Origin: an uncultured Flavobacteriaceae bacterium
GTDB lineage: Bacteria; Bacteroidota; Bacteroidia; Flavobacteriales; Flavobacteriaceae
Length of the DNA: 32,202 nt
Direction of reading: 5' to 3'
Assembly: GCA_937136755.1 (NCBI GenBank)
Contig: CAKZOR010000082.1
Coordinates: forward strand, 1-32,202
Position numbers and translations under genes: made by a program
The notes under the pieces: model-generated
What the model was told of the DNA's origin: nothing
What the model saw: only the letters and a program-made list of their open reading frames with translations
The model's database searches: none
Shown: piece by piece, positions 1 to 10,722 of the stretch
Position numbering within the stretch: the stretch's first letter is position 1
Layout: every line of letters begins with the position of its first letter

Positions 1-1
1 T

Positions 2-220
2 ATTCCAGAAAACCTGTCTTGTGTATTGTTTAGAAGAAAAGGATGGACCCCTGAAGACTATAGAGAATGGACGTATCAAAATCTAGAAAAAAAATTCGCT
101 TTGGTCACTCCAACAAAATTTAAGCATCAAGGAACGATGGAAACAGTGGCGCGTTTTTGCTTTATTAACCCAGATACGACTCTAAAAGATATTACAGATA
201 TTTTAGATACTATGAAGTAG
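2..220 (+). CDS. C-terminal end of a PLP-dependent decarboxylase (partial)
   Basis: The frame is open from the window edge, so only about the last 72 residues are present and the true start lies outside. The tail ending ARFCFINPDTTLKDITDIL resembles the last beta-strand and helix of group II pyridoxal-phosphate decarboxylases (glutamate, aromatic amino acid and diaminobutyrate decarboxylase family), where a conserved R-x-C-x-x-NP-x-T-T-x-x-D-I segment closes the small domain. The PLP lysine and substrate pocket are outside the window, so the substrate cannot be named. The gene converges on the PNPOx-like gene; the 47-base gap holds no clear terminator. Family moderately sure, specificity unknown. 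Confidence 0.6.
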   Translation: MPENLSCVLFRRKGWTPEDYREWTYQNLEKKFALVTPTKFKHQGTMETVARFCFINPDTTLKDITDILDTMK

Positions 221-267
221 TTATAAGAGATGATTTAAAGACTAGCATGCGTAACGCAGCCCAAAAC

Positions 268-825
268 TTATGGGACTAAATTCTCCAAAATACCCTCGCC
301 ATCTTTTAAAGACCACCTCACTCTTTGGTGTGGGTCTCCCAGTTTAAGGTACTCTATACCATGGGTTTCTAAAGTGATAATACAAAAATGCCTGTGGGCT
401 TTGTAAGTGAGCGCTTTAGAATGATCAATGACCGTACCTGGTGCTAGTAAGGTGGTGTATTGTTTTTTAGAGGATTCAGGAACTTTCTCCCAAGCGGCAT
501 CGGCCAGAGGCCCTGAATGAATCATTTTTACCCTACCAAAACATTTGAGTTGTATTTCAGTGAGTGGGTCGTAAAATAAAATTTCAGCTTGTGGGTTTAT
601 TTGGAGGTCTAACACTTTGTTGCTTCTTGCATCTGTGTGAATTTCTAGGTGTATTTTTTCGTTTACGCCCCTAATAACGACCATTCTTGCAGATGGAATA
701 GCTGTTACGCTGGTGGTAGCCAGCACCCCTTTTTTTAACCAATGGTTTTTATCGCTATTTCTGAGCGCAAAAATGGAATGGATAAATGCAATAAAATGAT
801 CAGGATGGCTAAAACTATTTTTCAA
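268..825 (-). CDS. Pyridoxamine 5'-phosphate oxidase-like FMN-binding protein
   Basis: This 185-residue protein has the split-barrel flavin fold of the PNPOx family. Visible family features are ARMVVIRG (about 47-54), an HTDARSNKV segment (63-71) matching the FMN-phosphate site, NPQAEILFYDP (77-87) and a C-terminal QRVRW. PdxH makes PLP from pyridoxine or pyridoxamine phosphate, but this protein is shorter than the usual ~215 residues and its C-terminal substrate motif is not the standard PdxH one. I call it PNPOx-like rather than pdxH. The start is unusual: TTG at 825 is the first usable codon, because a TAG stands two codons upstream and no in-frame ATG lies near the N-terminus. It diverges from guaA. 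Confidence 0.75.
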   Translation of the reverse strand: MKNSFSHPDHFIAFIHSIFALRNSDKNHWLKKGVLATTSVTAIPSARMVVIRGVNEKIHLEIHTDARSNKVLDLQINPQAEILFYDPLTEIQLKCFGRVKMIHSGPLADAAWEKVPESSKKQYTTLLAPGTVIDHSKALTYKAHRHFCIITLETHGIEYLKLGDPHQRVRWSLKDGEGILENLVP

Positions 826-881
826 AACCTAAATTTCTATTAAATATACTAAAAAGTGGGCGACCCTAAACATCAAATTAT

Positions 882-889
882 TATTTTTG
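882..889 (+). promoter_or_regulatory. -7 promoter box of guaA (leaderless candidate)
   Basis: TATTTTTG matches the Bacteroidota -7 consensus TAnnTTTG exactly. Only three bases separate its G from the guaA ATG at 893, so the expected start of transcription falls on or next to the start codon. No good TTG lies at the usual -33 distance. Confidence 0.6.
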
Positions 890-892
890 CCC

Positions 893-2425
893 ATGCAAAA
901 TAAAGTCCTCATCCTAGATTTCGGTTCTCAATACACCCAGCTTATTGCTAGAAGGGTTAGAGAATTGAATATTTACTCTGAAATTAAACCCTATAACAAG
1001 CCGCCAGAAGACCTCAGTGGTTTTAAGGCTGTGATCCTTTCTGGATCTCCTCATTCAGTGAGAGGAGAAGACGCTCCACATCCTAATTTAGATGGAATTA
1101 AGGGTAAGTTACCCCTTTTGGGTGTTTGTTATGGTGCCCAATATTTGGCCCACTTTAAAGGAGGAGAAGTGGCACCCTCTAACACCAGAGAATACGGAAG
1201 GGCAAATTTGTCTTTTGTCGCTTCTGGAGAATTATTTTTAGCGGGTATTTCTGAAGGGAGTCAGGTTTGGATGAGTCATTCAGATACCATTAAGACACTG
1301 CCTACTGGAGGGAAGCTTTTGGCCAGTACACATGATGTTCAAAATGCGGCTTATAAAATTGAGGGAGAAGACACCTATGCCATTCAGTTTCATCCAGAGG
1401 TTTACCATTCTACCGATGGAAAAAAACTTTTGGAAAATTTCTTAGTGAAAATTGCTGGAGTGGCTCAGGATTGGACCCCAGATGCTTTTGTAGAAGAAAC
1501 AGTCGCTAAATTAAAAGCCCAAATTGGAACGGATAAAGTAATTCTTGGTCTTTCAGGAGGGGTAGATTCTACTGTTGCTGCGGTCTTACTTCATAAAGCC
1601 ATAGGGGCTAACCTACATTGTATTTTTGTGAACAACGGTTTACTTAGAAAAAATGAATTTAGTGAAGTGTTGGATCAATACCAGGGGATGGGATTGAATG
1701 TGAAAGGGGTAGACGCGTCGGCACGATTCTTGAATGCACTTAAAGGAGAATCTGATCCAGAGAAAAAACGCAAAGCCATTGGAGGTGCTTTTATTGATGT
1801 TTTTGACGTGGAATCTCAGCAAGTAAAAGACGCTACTTGGCTGGCTCAAGGAACTATTTATCCAGATGTAATAGAGTCTGTCTCTGCTACTGGAGGTCCC
1901 TCTGCAACGATTAAGAGCCACCACAACGTGGGAGGTTTGCCAGATTATATGAAATTAAAAGTAGTAGAGCCGCTTAGAATGTTGTTTAAAGATGAGGTGA
2001 GAAGGGTAGGAGCTAGCTTAGGAATAGACGCGGCTTTATTGGGAAGACACCCTTTTCCAGGTCCTGGATTGGCCATTCGTATCTTGGGAGATATTACTGC
2101 AGAAAAGGTAGCTATCCTTCAAGAAGTAGACGCTGTTTTTATTCAAGCATTAAAACAATCAGGTTGGTACGACAAGGTGTGGCAAGCAGGCGCTATACTC
2201 CTTCCTGTGCAGAGTGTTGGCGTTATGGGAGACGAGCGCACCTATGAAAAGTGCGTAGCGCTAAGGGCTGTGGAAAGTACCGATGGTATGACAGCAGATT
2301 GGGTGAACCTTCCATATGAATTATTGCAAAAGATATCTAACGATATTATCAATAAAGTAAAAGGGGTAAACAGAGTGGTATATGACATTAGCTCAAAGCC
2401 ACCTGCTACCATTGAGTGGGAATAA
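893..2425 (+). CDS. guaA: GMP synthase (glutamine-hydrolysing)
   Basis: It converts XMP to GMP using ATP and glutamine, the last step of guanine nucleotide synthesis in the cytosol. The 510-residue protein has the class I glutamine amidotransferase domain first, with nucleophile C79 in GVCYGAQ and the His/Glu pair H167/E169 in QFHPEV. The ATP pyrophosphatase domain follows with its P-loop SGGVDS at 221-226, and the dimerisation domain carries [11 protein letters not shown] and ends in the canonical PPATIEWE. I place the start at ATG 893; a TTG two codons earlier is part of the promoter box. The next gene begins one base after the stop, which suggests translational coupling. Confidence 0.97.
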   Translation: MQNKVLILDFGSQYTQLIARRVRELNIYSEIKPYNKPPEDLSGFKAVILSGSPHSVRGEDAPHPNLDGIKGKLPLLGVCYGAQYLAHFKGGEVAPSNTREYGRANLSFVASGELFLAGISEGSQVWMSHSDTIKTLPTGGKLLASTHDVQNAAYKIEGEDTYAIQFHPEVYHSTDGKKLLENFLVKIAGVAQDWTPDAFVEETVAKLKAQIGTDKVILGLSGGVDSTVAAVLLHKAIGANLHCIFVNNGLLRKNEFSEVLDQYQGMGLNVKGVDASARFLNALKGESDPEKKRKAIGGAFIDVFDVESQQVKDATWLAQGTIYPDVIESVSATGGPSATIKSHHNVGGLPDYMKLKVVEPLRMLFKDEVRRVGASLGIDAALLGRHPFPGPGLAIRILGDITAEKVAILQEVDAVFIQALKQSGWYDKVWQAGAILLPVQSVGVMGDERTYEKCVALRAVESTDGMTADWVNLPYELLQKISNDIINKVKGVNRVVYDISSKPPATIEWE

Positions 2426-2426
2426 T

Positions 2427-3914
2427 ATGAATAGACTGCAGCAGCTATTTTTTGGGTTAATGTTGTTTTGTGTGTCCCTTGGATTTACACAGACAATAGA
2501 TGCTGTGCCTGAGTTTTTCTCTTACAGGGTAAAGCCAGGAGACAGCAGATGGAACATGGCACAAGATTTTGGTATCTCCTTAGACTCTCTGTGGAAATTA
2601 AATCCCCATTTGTCTGAATATTCCATGGAATTGCCCGTAGGAATAGTGATAACACTTCCTAAAAAAGAAATTAATAGCAGTCTTGTTAACCTCAACGAAG
2701 TGGAATCTAGTGCTTCCTTCAGGCGAATAGATCCTTTTGAGCAAGCAGTATCCCCAGACAGTGTTTATGTAAATACTAATCCTTATCCGGCTATCAAGCC
2801 CTATGATCAAATACCTTTTATAGATAGTTTGCTGCGTCCTTATGAAATGCAGCTCATGTTTGCCCTTCCCTTTAGGATAGATAAAATGAACTATCAAGAC
2901 TCATTAGTGGGGCAAAAAACCATAGAAGCAAGGCGAGACATGAAATTGAGTCTCGGTTTTTATACAGGGGCTTTAATGGCCATAGATTCATTGCAAAATC
3001 TTGGGATATATGTCACTCCAAGGCCCATAGATACTCAGTTAGACGCTACGGTATTGTTCAATAAGCTGCATAGAGATTCCTTAGGCCCCCCAGATGCTAT
3101 CATAGGTCCCTTATTGCCTTCCAACCAGTCGGTGTTGCTTAATTATGCAAGGGCGCACAATATTCCTGCAGTCTTGCCGGTAGTTTCTTCGGGTCCTTTT
3201 GATTATGAAAAAGCCTTTTATCCTGTGCCTAAAGAAAGTGTACTCCGAGAAAAATTACTGTCTTTTGCTCAGAAAACCTATGGGGGTGAGAAAGTATTTC
3301 TTATTGCAGATGCAGAAAACACCACAGCAGCCTCAGCAATAAAAGACCTATTCCCAAGGGCTTTTGAAGTGGAGCTGATCAATAATATTTCTGTAGAGAT
3401 CGATACTTTTGCGACGGAACTAGACTCGGTAATTCCCAATTGGGTATTTGTGGAGTCACAAAATTTAAAATTGGTGTCTAGTGTGAGCTCTATATTAAAT
3501 GCCAATATTACGGAGAAGGTGAAAATTAAGATGTTTACCACCAATACCAATAAGGCTTTTGAAAATGATGTGATAGACAACCAGCATTTATCTGCCCTTC
3601 ATTTTACTTTCCCAACATTTTATAAAAATACCCGTGAGACTCCTTTCACAAGGGCTTACGAGCGAAAGTTTGGTTCTTTTCCAGACCCACTTACGGTTAG
3701 GGGGTTTGACCTTACTATGGATTTGGTGTTAAAAATGGCTCACCCCAATGGGATTCTTGCAGCACAAGCGCAAATGGGACCCACCTGGTATGTGGATCAT
3801 ATTTTTCAATACAGTCCACTTTTTTCTCTTGACACGAACAGGTCTAGTGGTTTTTACAACCAAGCTTCTTTTATCATGACCTATGAGGAAATGGATGTTA
3901 AGTTGGTAGAGTAA
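2427..3914 (+). CDS. Exported LysM protein with periplasmic-binding-protein-like domain
   Basis: The 495-residue product starts with a signal peptide (hydrophobic 8-20, likely cut after FTQ or TIDA). A single LysM peptidoglycan-binding domain follows at about 31-78, with the typical YRVKPGDS opening and LWKLNP in the middle. After a linker, residues ~130-480 look like a type I periplasmic binding fold, with a segment reading PDAIIGPLLPSN and repeated alpha/beta pattern, as in the ABC-transporter substrate-binding and LpoA families. A cell-wall-bound sensor or activator is plausible, but the ligand is unknown. ATG 2427 is chosen because it directly precedes the signal peptide and sits one base after the guaA stop. 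Confidence 0.8.
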   Translation: MNRLQQLFFGLMLFCVSLGFTQTIDAVPEFFSYRVKPGDSRWNMAQDFGISLDSLWKLNPHLSEYSMELPVGIVITLPKKEINSSLVNLNEVESSASFRRIDPFEQAVSPDSVYVNTNPYPAIKPYDQIPFIDSLLRPYEMQLMFALPFRIDKMNYQDSLVGQKTIEARRDMKLSLGFYTGALMAIDSLQNLGIYVTPRPIDTQLDATVLFNKLHRDSLGPPDAIIGPLLPSNQSVLLNYARAHNIPAVLPVVSSGPFDYEKAFYPVPKESVLREKLLSFAQKTYGGEKVFLIADAENTTAASAIKDLFPRAFEVELINNISVEIDTFATELDSVIPNWVFVESQNLKLVSSVSSILNANITEKVKIKMFTTNTNKAFENDVIDNQHLSALHFTFPTFYKNTRETPFTRAYERKFGSFPDPLTVRGFDLTMDLVLKMAHPNGILAAQAQMGPTWYVDHIFQYSPLFSLDTNRSSGFYNQASFIMTYEEMDVKLVE

Positions 3915-3938
3915 GACTTTACTTTTAAAAATAAGGCA

Positions 3939-4817
3939 TTAAGCATCTAATGACACATCACAAATTTCAATGGCTTTTTTTAAGGAAGCGAGTTTGTCAG
4001 TGTCTTTAGGGATAAATTCTTGGGCCACATATCCCTTGTATCCAGTAGCTAGAATAGCCTTCATAATAGCAGGATAATACAATTCTTGGCGTTCATCTAT
4101 TTCATTTCTACCTGGAACACCAGCCGTGTGGTAATGACCTAAATATTGGTGGTGGTCCCTAATGGTTTTTATAATATCGCCCTCCTGAACTTGCATATGG
4201 TAAATGTCATAGAGTAATTTAAAATGATCAGAACCTAGACCTTTACAAAGTGCCACCCCCCAGGCAGTACTATCACACATATAATCTGGATGGTTTTGTT
4301 GGTTAAATAGTTCCATTTGCAACACTACACCATGCGCCTCAGCCAAAGGTATAACTTGTTTTAAACCAGCAATGCAATTGGCCAGCCCTTCAGCGTCAGA
4401 TTTACCCTCCCTATTACCGCTAAAGCAGATGAGGTTGGTATAGCCTGCGGCCGATACCTTAGGAATCATTTCCCGATAATTTCGAATGAGTACTTCATGA
4501 TATTGTGGGTCATTCCATCCTTTGGTCAGTGAAATTTCTGCCCCATTACACATACTGCTGTGAATACCGTGTTTTTTAAGTAGTGGCCATTCCTTGGGTC
4601 CCATAAGATCTACCCCTTTAATACCTATTTTTTTTACCGCAATGAGAAAATCTTCTAGTGGAATATCTGAATAACACCAATGGCAGACGGCGTGATTTAG
4701 GTTGTTTTTCAGAGGGGTTGTTTTTTCAGTTGGGTCTAAATCTTTTCCATGAAGCGGAAAAGTGGCTAATGTAGCTGCAGATAAGGCCGCAGTATTTAAA
4801 AATTTTCTTCTCTTCAT
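3939..4817 (-). CDS. Exported TIM-barrel isomerase of the hydroxypyruvate isomerase family
   Basis: This is a 292-residue AP-endonuclease-family-2 (xylose isomerase-like) TIM barrel. It carries an N-terminal twin-arginine type signal: KRRKFLN followed by a hydrophobic stretch to about residue 21, so the enzyme is probably exported folded with its metal. The likely metal ligands of the Hyi family are E169 (QMELFN), D204 (LLYDIYHMQ), H228 or H230 (GHYHTAGVPGR) and E267 (AQEFIP). The GHYHTAGVPGRNEID segment is highly typical of hydroxypyruvate isomerase-like proteins, but the natural substrate in the periplasm is not known. It converges on the LysM gene and diverges from the DUF3820 gene. Confidence 0.82.
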   Translation of the reverse strand: MKRRKFLNTAALSAATLATFPLHGKDLDPTEKTTPLKNNLNHAVCHWCYSDIPLEDFLIAVKKIGIKGVDLMGPKEWPLLKKHGIHSSMCNGAEISLTKGWNDPQYHEVLIRNYREMIPKVSAAGYTNLICFSGNREGKSDAEGLANCIAGLKQVIPLAEAHGVVLQMELFNQQNHPDYMCDSTAWGVALCKGLGSDHFKLLYDIYHMQVQEGDIIKTIRDHHQYLGHYHTAGVPGRNEIDERQELYYPAIMKAILATGYKGYVAQEFIPKDTDKLASLKKAIEICDVSLDA

Positions 4818-4865
4818 GCTGTTATTTTAGTTGGTTAGCTAAATATAAATCATTTTATTTACACC

Positions 4866-5099
4866 ATGCCTCAGGACTTACAAAAAGAAGCTTTAATGGA
4901 ATTGGCCCACTACAGAATGCCCTTTGGGAAGTATCAAGACCGTTATCTCACGGAGCTTCCAGAATATTATTTGATTTGGTTCAGACAAAAGGGATTTCCT
5001 GCAGGGAAGCTTGGAACTTTGCTTGCTGCTACTATGGAAATTAAAGAAAATGGCTTGGAAGATATGATTCGCAGGATTCGCAAAGAATTTCCGAAATAA
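4866..5099 (+). CDS. DUF3820 family small protein
   Basis: A 77-residue protein with the MPFGKYQDRYLTELPEYYL signature of DUF3820, a family sometimes labelled putative quorum-sensing-regulated virulence factor. The family usually reads MPFGKYKG-x-x-L-x-x-LP-x-x-YL-x-WF, matched here through IWFRQKGFP. A charged helical tail follows. There is no signal peptide or membrane segment, so it should be cytosolic. Its biochemical role is unknown. The gene starts 48 bases from the divergent isomerase and ends 60 bases before pyrG, which has its own promoter. Confidence 0.8.
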   Translation: MPQDLQKEALMELAHYRMPFGKYQDRYLTELPEYYLIWFRQKGFPAGKLGTLLAATMEIKENGLEDMIRRIRKEFPK

Positions 5100-6776
<1,677 letters not shown>

Positions 6777-6843
6777 TTGAGGATAAAAAATTAATAGTAA
6801 ATTTACCCCAGTCTTTTAAACAGACAAGACATATAATATATTT

Positions 6844-8706
6844 ATGGAAGAGAAGAAGTTAGACGTAAACTCCCTAATAGGTTTTGGACTTATTTTTGTA
6901 ATACTAATTTACATGTTTTACATCAATCAGCCTACCCCAGAGGAGCTTGCTGCAAAACAACAAGCAGAGAGAGAAGCAGCTGCAATTCAAGAAAGCTCTT
7001 CTAGTTCACAAGAAGCAGATTATACCCAAGCTGCCCAATCCATTCAGGATATTAACCCTACAGACAGTACTGCAGTGGCTGCTTATAAATCTTCTATGGG
7101 AGCCTTTTCTTTTACGCCAATCGTTCCTGGAAATACTTTGATAGAGAATGATGTTTTAAGGGTAGAAGTGTCTCATAAAGGAGGACAACTGGTTTTAGCT
7201 CAAAACAAGAAATACAATACTTACGACTCTGTGCCGGTTTATTTAATAAAGGATGGTAACGCTACATTTAATATTAGTTTTACTACTCAAGACAATAGAA
7301 TCATTCAGACCAAAAACTTGTATTTTGAGCCCTTCACTTCTTCAAGTGACCAAGGCTCCGTATTGTCTATGAAGGCAAAAATCTCTGATACGGAATACCT
7401 GCTTTTTGAATATAGCCTTCCAAAGGATGGGTATATGTTAGATTTTAAAATTAAGTCTGTAGGACTCTCTGGTTTTTTTAATCCTACTCAGGACCCTGAA
7501 TTACAGTGGGATTTAAAAACAATTAGGCACTCAAAGAGTGTTCAATACGAGAACAGATATACGCGTTTAAACTATAAATTTGAAGAAGACAAACTAGACA
7601 AGCTTTCTGACAGTTCAGATGACGACGCTACCGAACAAGCGGTGGAGTGGGTGTCTTACAGACAGCACTTCTTCAGTACTATCATGGCTTTTTCTCCTGC
7701 ATTGGAGACGGCTAGTTTCAATAGTACTAATCTTATTAAAGAAGAATCTAAAACCATTGGTTATACTAAAATATACGAGACCAAAGCACCTTTACAATTA
7801 GTTGGTGGGGTGTTGGACTACGATATGAATGTTTATTTAGGGCCAACAGACGTTAAAGAGTTGGCGAAATTCCCCACACTTGGCTTAGAAGATTCTATTC
7901 CTTTTGGTTGGGGAATCTTTGGATGGATTAACCGCTATGTGTTTACACCAACCTATACCTTTTTAAGTGGTTATTTACCTTATGGAATTGCCATTATTGT
8001 CATGACTATTTTGGTGCGTTTGCTTATGTCTCCAGTAACTTATAAGTCTTATTTATCTCAGGCTAAAATGAAGGTGTTAAAACCAGAAATTACTGAGATC
8101 AACGACAAGTTCAAAGACAATGCTATGAAAAAGCAGCAGGAAACTATGAAGCTCTATAACAAGGCTGGGGTAAATCCCATGAGTGGTTGTGTACCTGCTT
8201 TAATTCAAATGCCTATTTTCTATGCACTCTTTATGTTTTTCCCTACCTCATTTGCGTTGAGACAAAAGTCTTTCCTTTGGGCAGACGATTTATCTTCCTA
8301 TGATACTATTTTGGAATTGCCTTTTAGCATTCCTTTTTATGGGGATCATGTGAGTTTATTTCCTATTCTAGCCTCGGTAGCCATATTCTTTTATATGATG
8401 ATGACAACAGGGCAAAATATGCCCACACAACCTGGAATGCCAAATATGAAGTTTATATTGTATTTATCTCCCGTGATGATGCTTATATTCTTTAACAGTT
8501 ACGCTTCTGGATTGAGTTTGTATTATTTCGTTTCCAACCTAATTACCATATTCATCATGTTGGCCATAAAGAATTTCATTCTAGACGACGACAAGATCCA
8601 TGCCCGTATACAGGCCAACAAAGAGAAGCCTAAAAAAGAAGGGAAGTTCCAAAGCAAAATGAGAGAGATTATGGAGCAAGCAGAAGCACAAAAAAAGCAG
8701 CGCTAA
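6844..8706 (+). CDS. yidC: Membrane protein insertase YidC
   Basis: It inserts and folds inner-membrane proteins, alone or with SecYEG. At 620 residues it is the long Gram-negative form: an N-terminal transmembrane anchor (about 12-28), a large periplasmic beta-sandwich domain (to about 370), then the conserved five-helix insertase core starting near YLPYGIAIIVMTILVRLLMSP. The core keeps the cytoplasmic coiled hairpin (SQAKMKVLKPEI...) and a basic C-terminal tail rich in Lys and Gln, as expected for ribosome contact. Upstream at 6777-6805 there is a TTG followed 18 bases later by TAAATTTA, a one-mismatch promoter candidate, so yidC may not depend only on pyrG read-through. Confidence 0.97.
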   Translation: MEEKKLDVNSLIGFGLIFVILIYMFYINQPTPEELAAKQQAEREAAAIQESSSSSQEADYTQAAQSIQDINPTDSTAVAAYKSSMGAFSFTPIVPGNTLIENDVLRVEVSHKGGQLVLAQNKKYNTYDSVPVYLIKDGNATFNISFTTQDNRIIQTKNLYFEPFTSSSDQGSVLSMKAKISDTEYLLFEYSLPKDGYMLDFKIKSVGLSGFFNPTQDPELQWDLKTIRHSKSVQYENRYTRLNYKFEEDKLDKLSDSSDDDATEQAVEWVSYRQHFFSTIMAFSPALETASFNSTNLIKEESKTIGYTKIYETKAPLQLVGGVLDYDMNVYLGPTDVKELAKFPTLGLEDSIPFGWGIFGWINRYVFTPTYTFLSGYLPYGIAIIVMTILVRLLMSPVTYKSYLSQAKMKVLKPEITEINDKFKDNAMKKQQETMKLYNKAGVNPMSGCVPALIQMPIFYALFMFFPTSFALRQKSFLWADDLSSYDTILELPFSIPFYGDHVSLFPILASVAIFFYMMMTTGQNMPTQPGMPNMKFILYLSPVMMLIFFNSYASGLSLYYFVSNLITIFIMLAIKNFILDDDKIHARIQANKEKPKKEGKFQSKMREIMEQAEAQKKQR

Positions 8707-8791
8707 AGTTTCAAGAGTTTGTAAATATACAAGCTACTCATATTGAACCTTGAATTGGTATATTAGCCGCGCGTCCATTTAATTAATCAAG

Positions 8792-9982
8792 ATGAAGAAA
8801 GTTGTTGTAGGCCTCTCAGGAGGAGTAGACTCTAGTGTCACTGCCTATTTGCTCAAAGAGCAGGGCTATGAAGTCATAGGCTTGTTTATGAAGAACTGGC
8901 ATGACGACTCCGTGACTATCTCCAATGAATGTCCTTGGTTAGAAGACAGCAATGACGCCCTTATTGTCGCAGAAAAATTGGGTATTCCTTTCCAAACGGT
9001 AGACCTGAGTGAGCAGTATAAGGAAAAGATAGTAGATTATATGTTCCATGAGTACGAGATGGGAAGGACCCCTAATCCAGACGTACTTTGCAACAGGGAG
9101 ATTAAGTTTGACGTATTCATGAAGATTGCTTTAGATCTTGGAGCAGATTTTGTAGCCACAGGTCACTATTGTCAAAAAACCACTCATGCTTTAGCAGACG
9201 GTACTGAAGTGTACAACCTAGAAGCAGGTGCGGATCCTAATAAGGATCAATCGTATTTTTTGTGTCAACTGTCTCAGGAACAGTTGTCTAAAACGCTTTT
9301 TCCTATTGGAAGCCTTAAAAAGTCTGAGGTAAGAGCCATTGCTGCAGAGGCAGGTCTTATTACAGCAGATAAAAAGGATTCTCAAGGATTGTGTTTTATT
9401 GGAAAAGTTCGATTGCCAGATTTTTTGCAACAACAATTAAAACCTAAAAAAGGGGTGATTATTGAAATCCCTTCCTCTTTTTCAGAATATCATAAAACAC
9501 CTCCAGAATTCAAAGATCAAGAAGCAGCCTTGGCGTATGCGTCAAAGAAAGTTACCTATAAAGTAACAGACGGAAAGCAAGTAGGGGAGCACCAAGGCGC
9601 TCATTACTTTACCAATGGCCAACGTAAAGGATTAAATGTAGGAGGTACAAAAGAGCCACTATTTGTGATAGCAACCGACGTAAATGAAAATGTCATATAT
9701 ACTGGTCAGGGTAAATCTCATCCAGGGCTATATAGAAATACGCTCTTCGTGACCGCTTCAGAAGTGCATTGGGTGCGTCCAGATCTACAGTTGAATCCAG
9801 GTAAAACCATGGAGGTAATGGCTAGAATACGCTATAGGCAGGCATTAGAAAAGGCTACACTATATGCCACTTCTAAAGGTTTATACGTTGCTTTTGAAAA
9901 CCCTCAATCTGCGATCACAGCGGGGCAGTTTGTGGCTTGGTATCAGGGCACAGCCTTGATGGGTTCCGGTGTGATAGGATAA
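8792..9982 (+). CDS. mnmA: tRNA-specific 2-thiouridylase MnmA
   Basis: It thiolates U34 at the wobble position of tRNAs for Lys, Glu and Gln, taking sulfur through a persulfide relay. The 396-residue protein opens with the PP-loop [10 protein letters not shown] (8-17). The two catalytic cysteines are visible as C100 in [12 protein letters not shown] and C201 in SQGLCFIG, and the GHY motif (124-126) and DQSYFL (152-157) are intact. A lysine-rich insert near 216-250 makes it slightly longer than the E. coli enzyme. The upstream 85-base gap contains TATATTAG at 8759, close to but not matching the -7 consensus. It converges on the cyclophilin gene with an 11-base gap. Confidence 0.96.
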   Translation: MKKVVVGLSGGVDSSVTAYLLKEQGYEVIGLFMKNWHDDSVTISNECPWLEDSNDALIVAEKLGIPFQTVDLSEQYKEKIVDYMFHEYEMGRTPNPDVLCNREIKFDVFMKIALDLGADFVATGHYCQKTTHALADGTEVYNLEAGADPNKDQSYFLCQLSQEQLSKTLFPIGSLKKSEVRAIAAEAGLITADKKDSQGLCFIGKVRLPDFLQQQLKPKKGVIIEIPSSFSEYHKTPPEFKDQEAALAYASKKVTYKVTDGKQVGEHQGAHYFTNGQRKGLNVGGTKEPLFVIATDVNENVIYTGQGKSHPGLYRNTLFVTASEVHWVRPDLQLNPGKTMEVMARIRYRQALEKATLYATSKGLYVAFENPQSAITAGQFVAWYQGTALMGSGVIG

Positions 9983-9993
9983 CTCTTTTTGGT

Positions 9994-10722
9994 TTAAAAG
10001 GCAATGGCTTTGTGAATGTAGATGTTCTGCACGGGCCAGTCCCCGGCTTCTACTTCCTGTTGGTTAATTTTATCTACCACGTCCATCCCATCAATCACTT
10101 CACCAAAGGGGGTGTAGTCTCCGTCTAAATGATAGGATCCTGGGTCCGTCACTACAATAAAAAACTCATAAGGGGAAGCTAATTTGTGGGGATTGTCATT
10201 TTCACTACTCGGCATAGAGATTACGCCACGATGGTGTGAATGTCCCTTTCTAGTATCTGGTGGGAGTAAATACCGGCCAATTGCCCTTCTTTTGTCTGCA
10301 GTTTTTTTATTATCTGCATTCCCGCCTTGGATAATAAATCCCTTTACCACTCTGTGAAAATAGGTGTTGTTGAAGTAGCCTTCCTTGGCCAGAAAAATAA
10401 AGTTTGCCTTGTGGTAGGGCACATTGTCGTATAGGTCTATCACGATATTGCCAAATGAAGTTTCAAGCTTAACTTTAGTTTCTTTAAGGTTTTTATTATA
10501 GTCGTAGAAAAAATCAATCACATTGTCTTCGTTGAGTTTAAAGACGGTGTCTTTTTTAGCCACTGAAGTCTCTTTGACCAAGCTATCTTTTAGGAGCTGT
10601 TTTTCGCCCCCAACATTCACTTTATTATGCTGGGAATTTTGAGATTTCTTCTCTGATTGACAACTTCCCATTAAAATAATTAGGCCCAAACAAATTTGAA
10701 ATAGTAATTTTGTATTGCTCAT
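9994..10722 (-). CDS. Cyclophilin-type peptidyl-prolyl isomerase, lipoprotein
   Basis: A 242-residue peptidyl-prolyl cis-trans isomerase that should help fold proteins in the cell envelope. The N-terminus is a lipoprotein signal peptide with the acylated Cys at C21 (LIILMGSC). A Lys-rich linker of about 70 residues leads to the cyclophilin domain, recognised by YFHRVVKGFIIQGGN and the FGEVIDGMDVVDKI ending. I prefer ATG 10722 because it gives a compact signal peptide; a second ATG at 10746 would add eight residues and lies just behind a -7 box. The ATG at 10722 shares the palindrome CATG with the NUDIX start at 10721. Confidence 0.9.
   Translation of the reverse strand: MSNTKLLFQICLGLIILMGSCQSEKKSQNSQHNKVNVGGEKQLLKDSLVKETSVAKKDTVFKLNEDNVIDFFYDYNKNLKETKVKLETSFGNIVIDLYDNVPYHKANFIFLAKEGYFNNTYFHRVVKGFIIQGGNADNKKTADKRRAIGRYLLPPDTRKGHSHHRGVISMPSSENDNPHKLASPYEFFIVVTDPGSYHLDGDYTPFGEVIDGMDVVDKINQQEVEAGDWPVQNIYIHKAIAF
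10705..10712 (+). promoter_or_regulatory. -7 promoter box for the NUDIX gene
   Basis: TAATTTTG fits TAnnTTTG. It lies inside the signal-peptide codons of the oppositely oriented cyclophilin gene, eight bases before the NUDIX ATG at 10721, predicting a leader of only about five bases. Confidence 0.5.
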
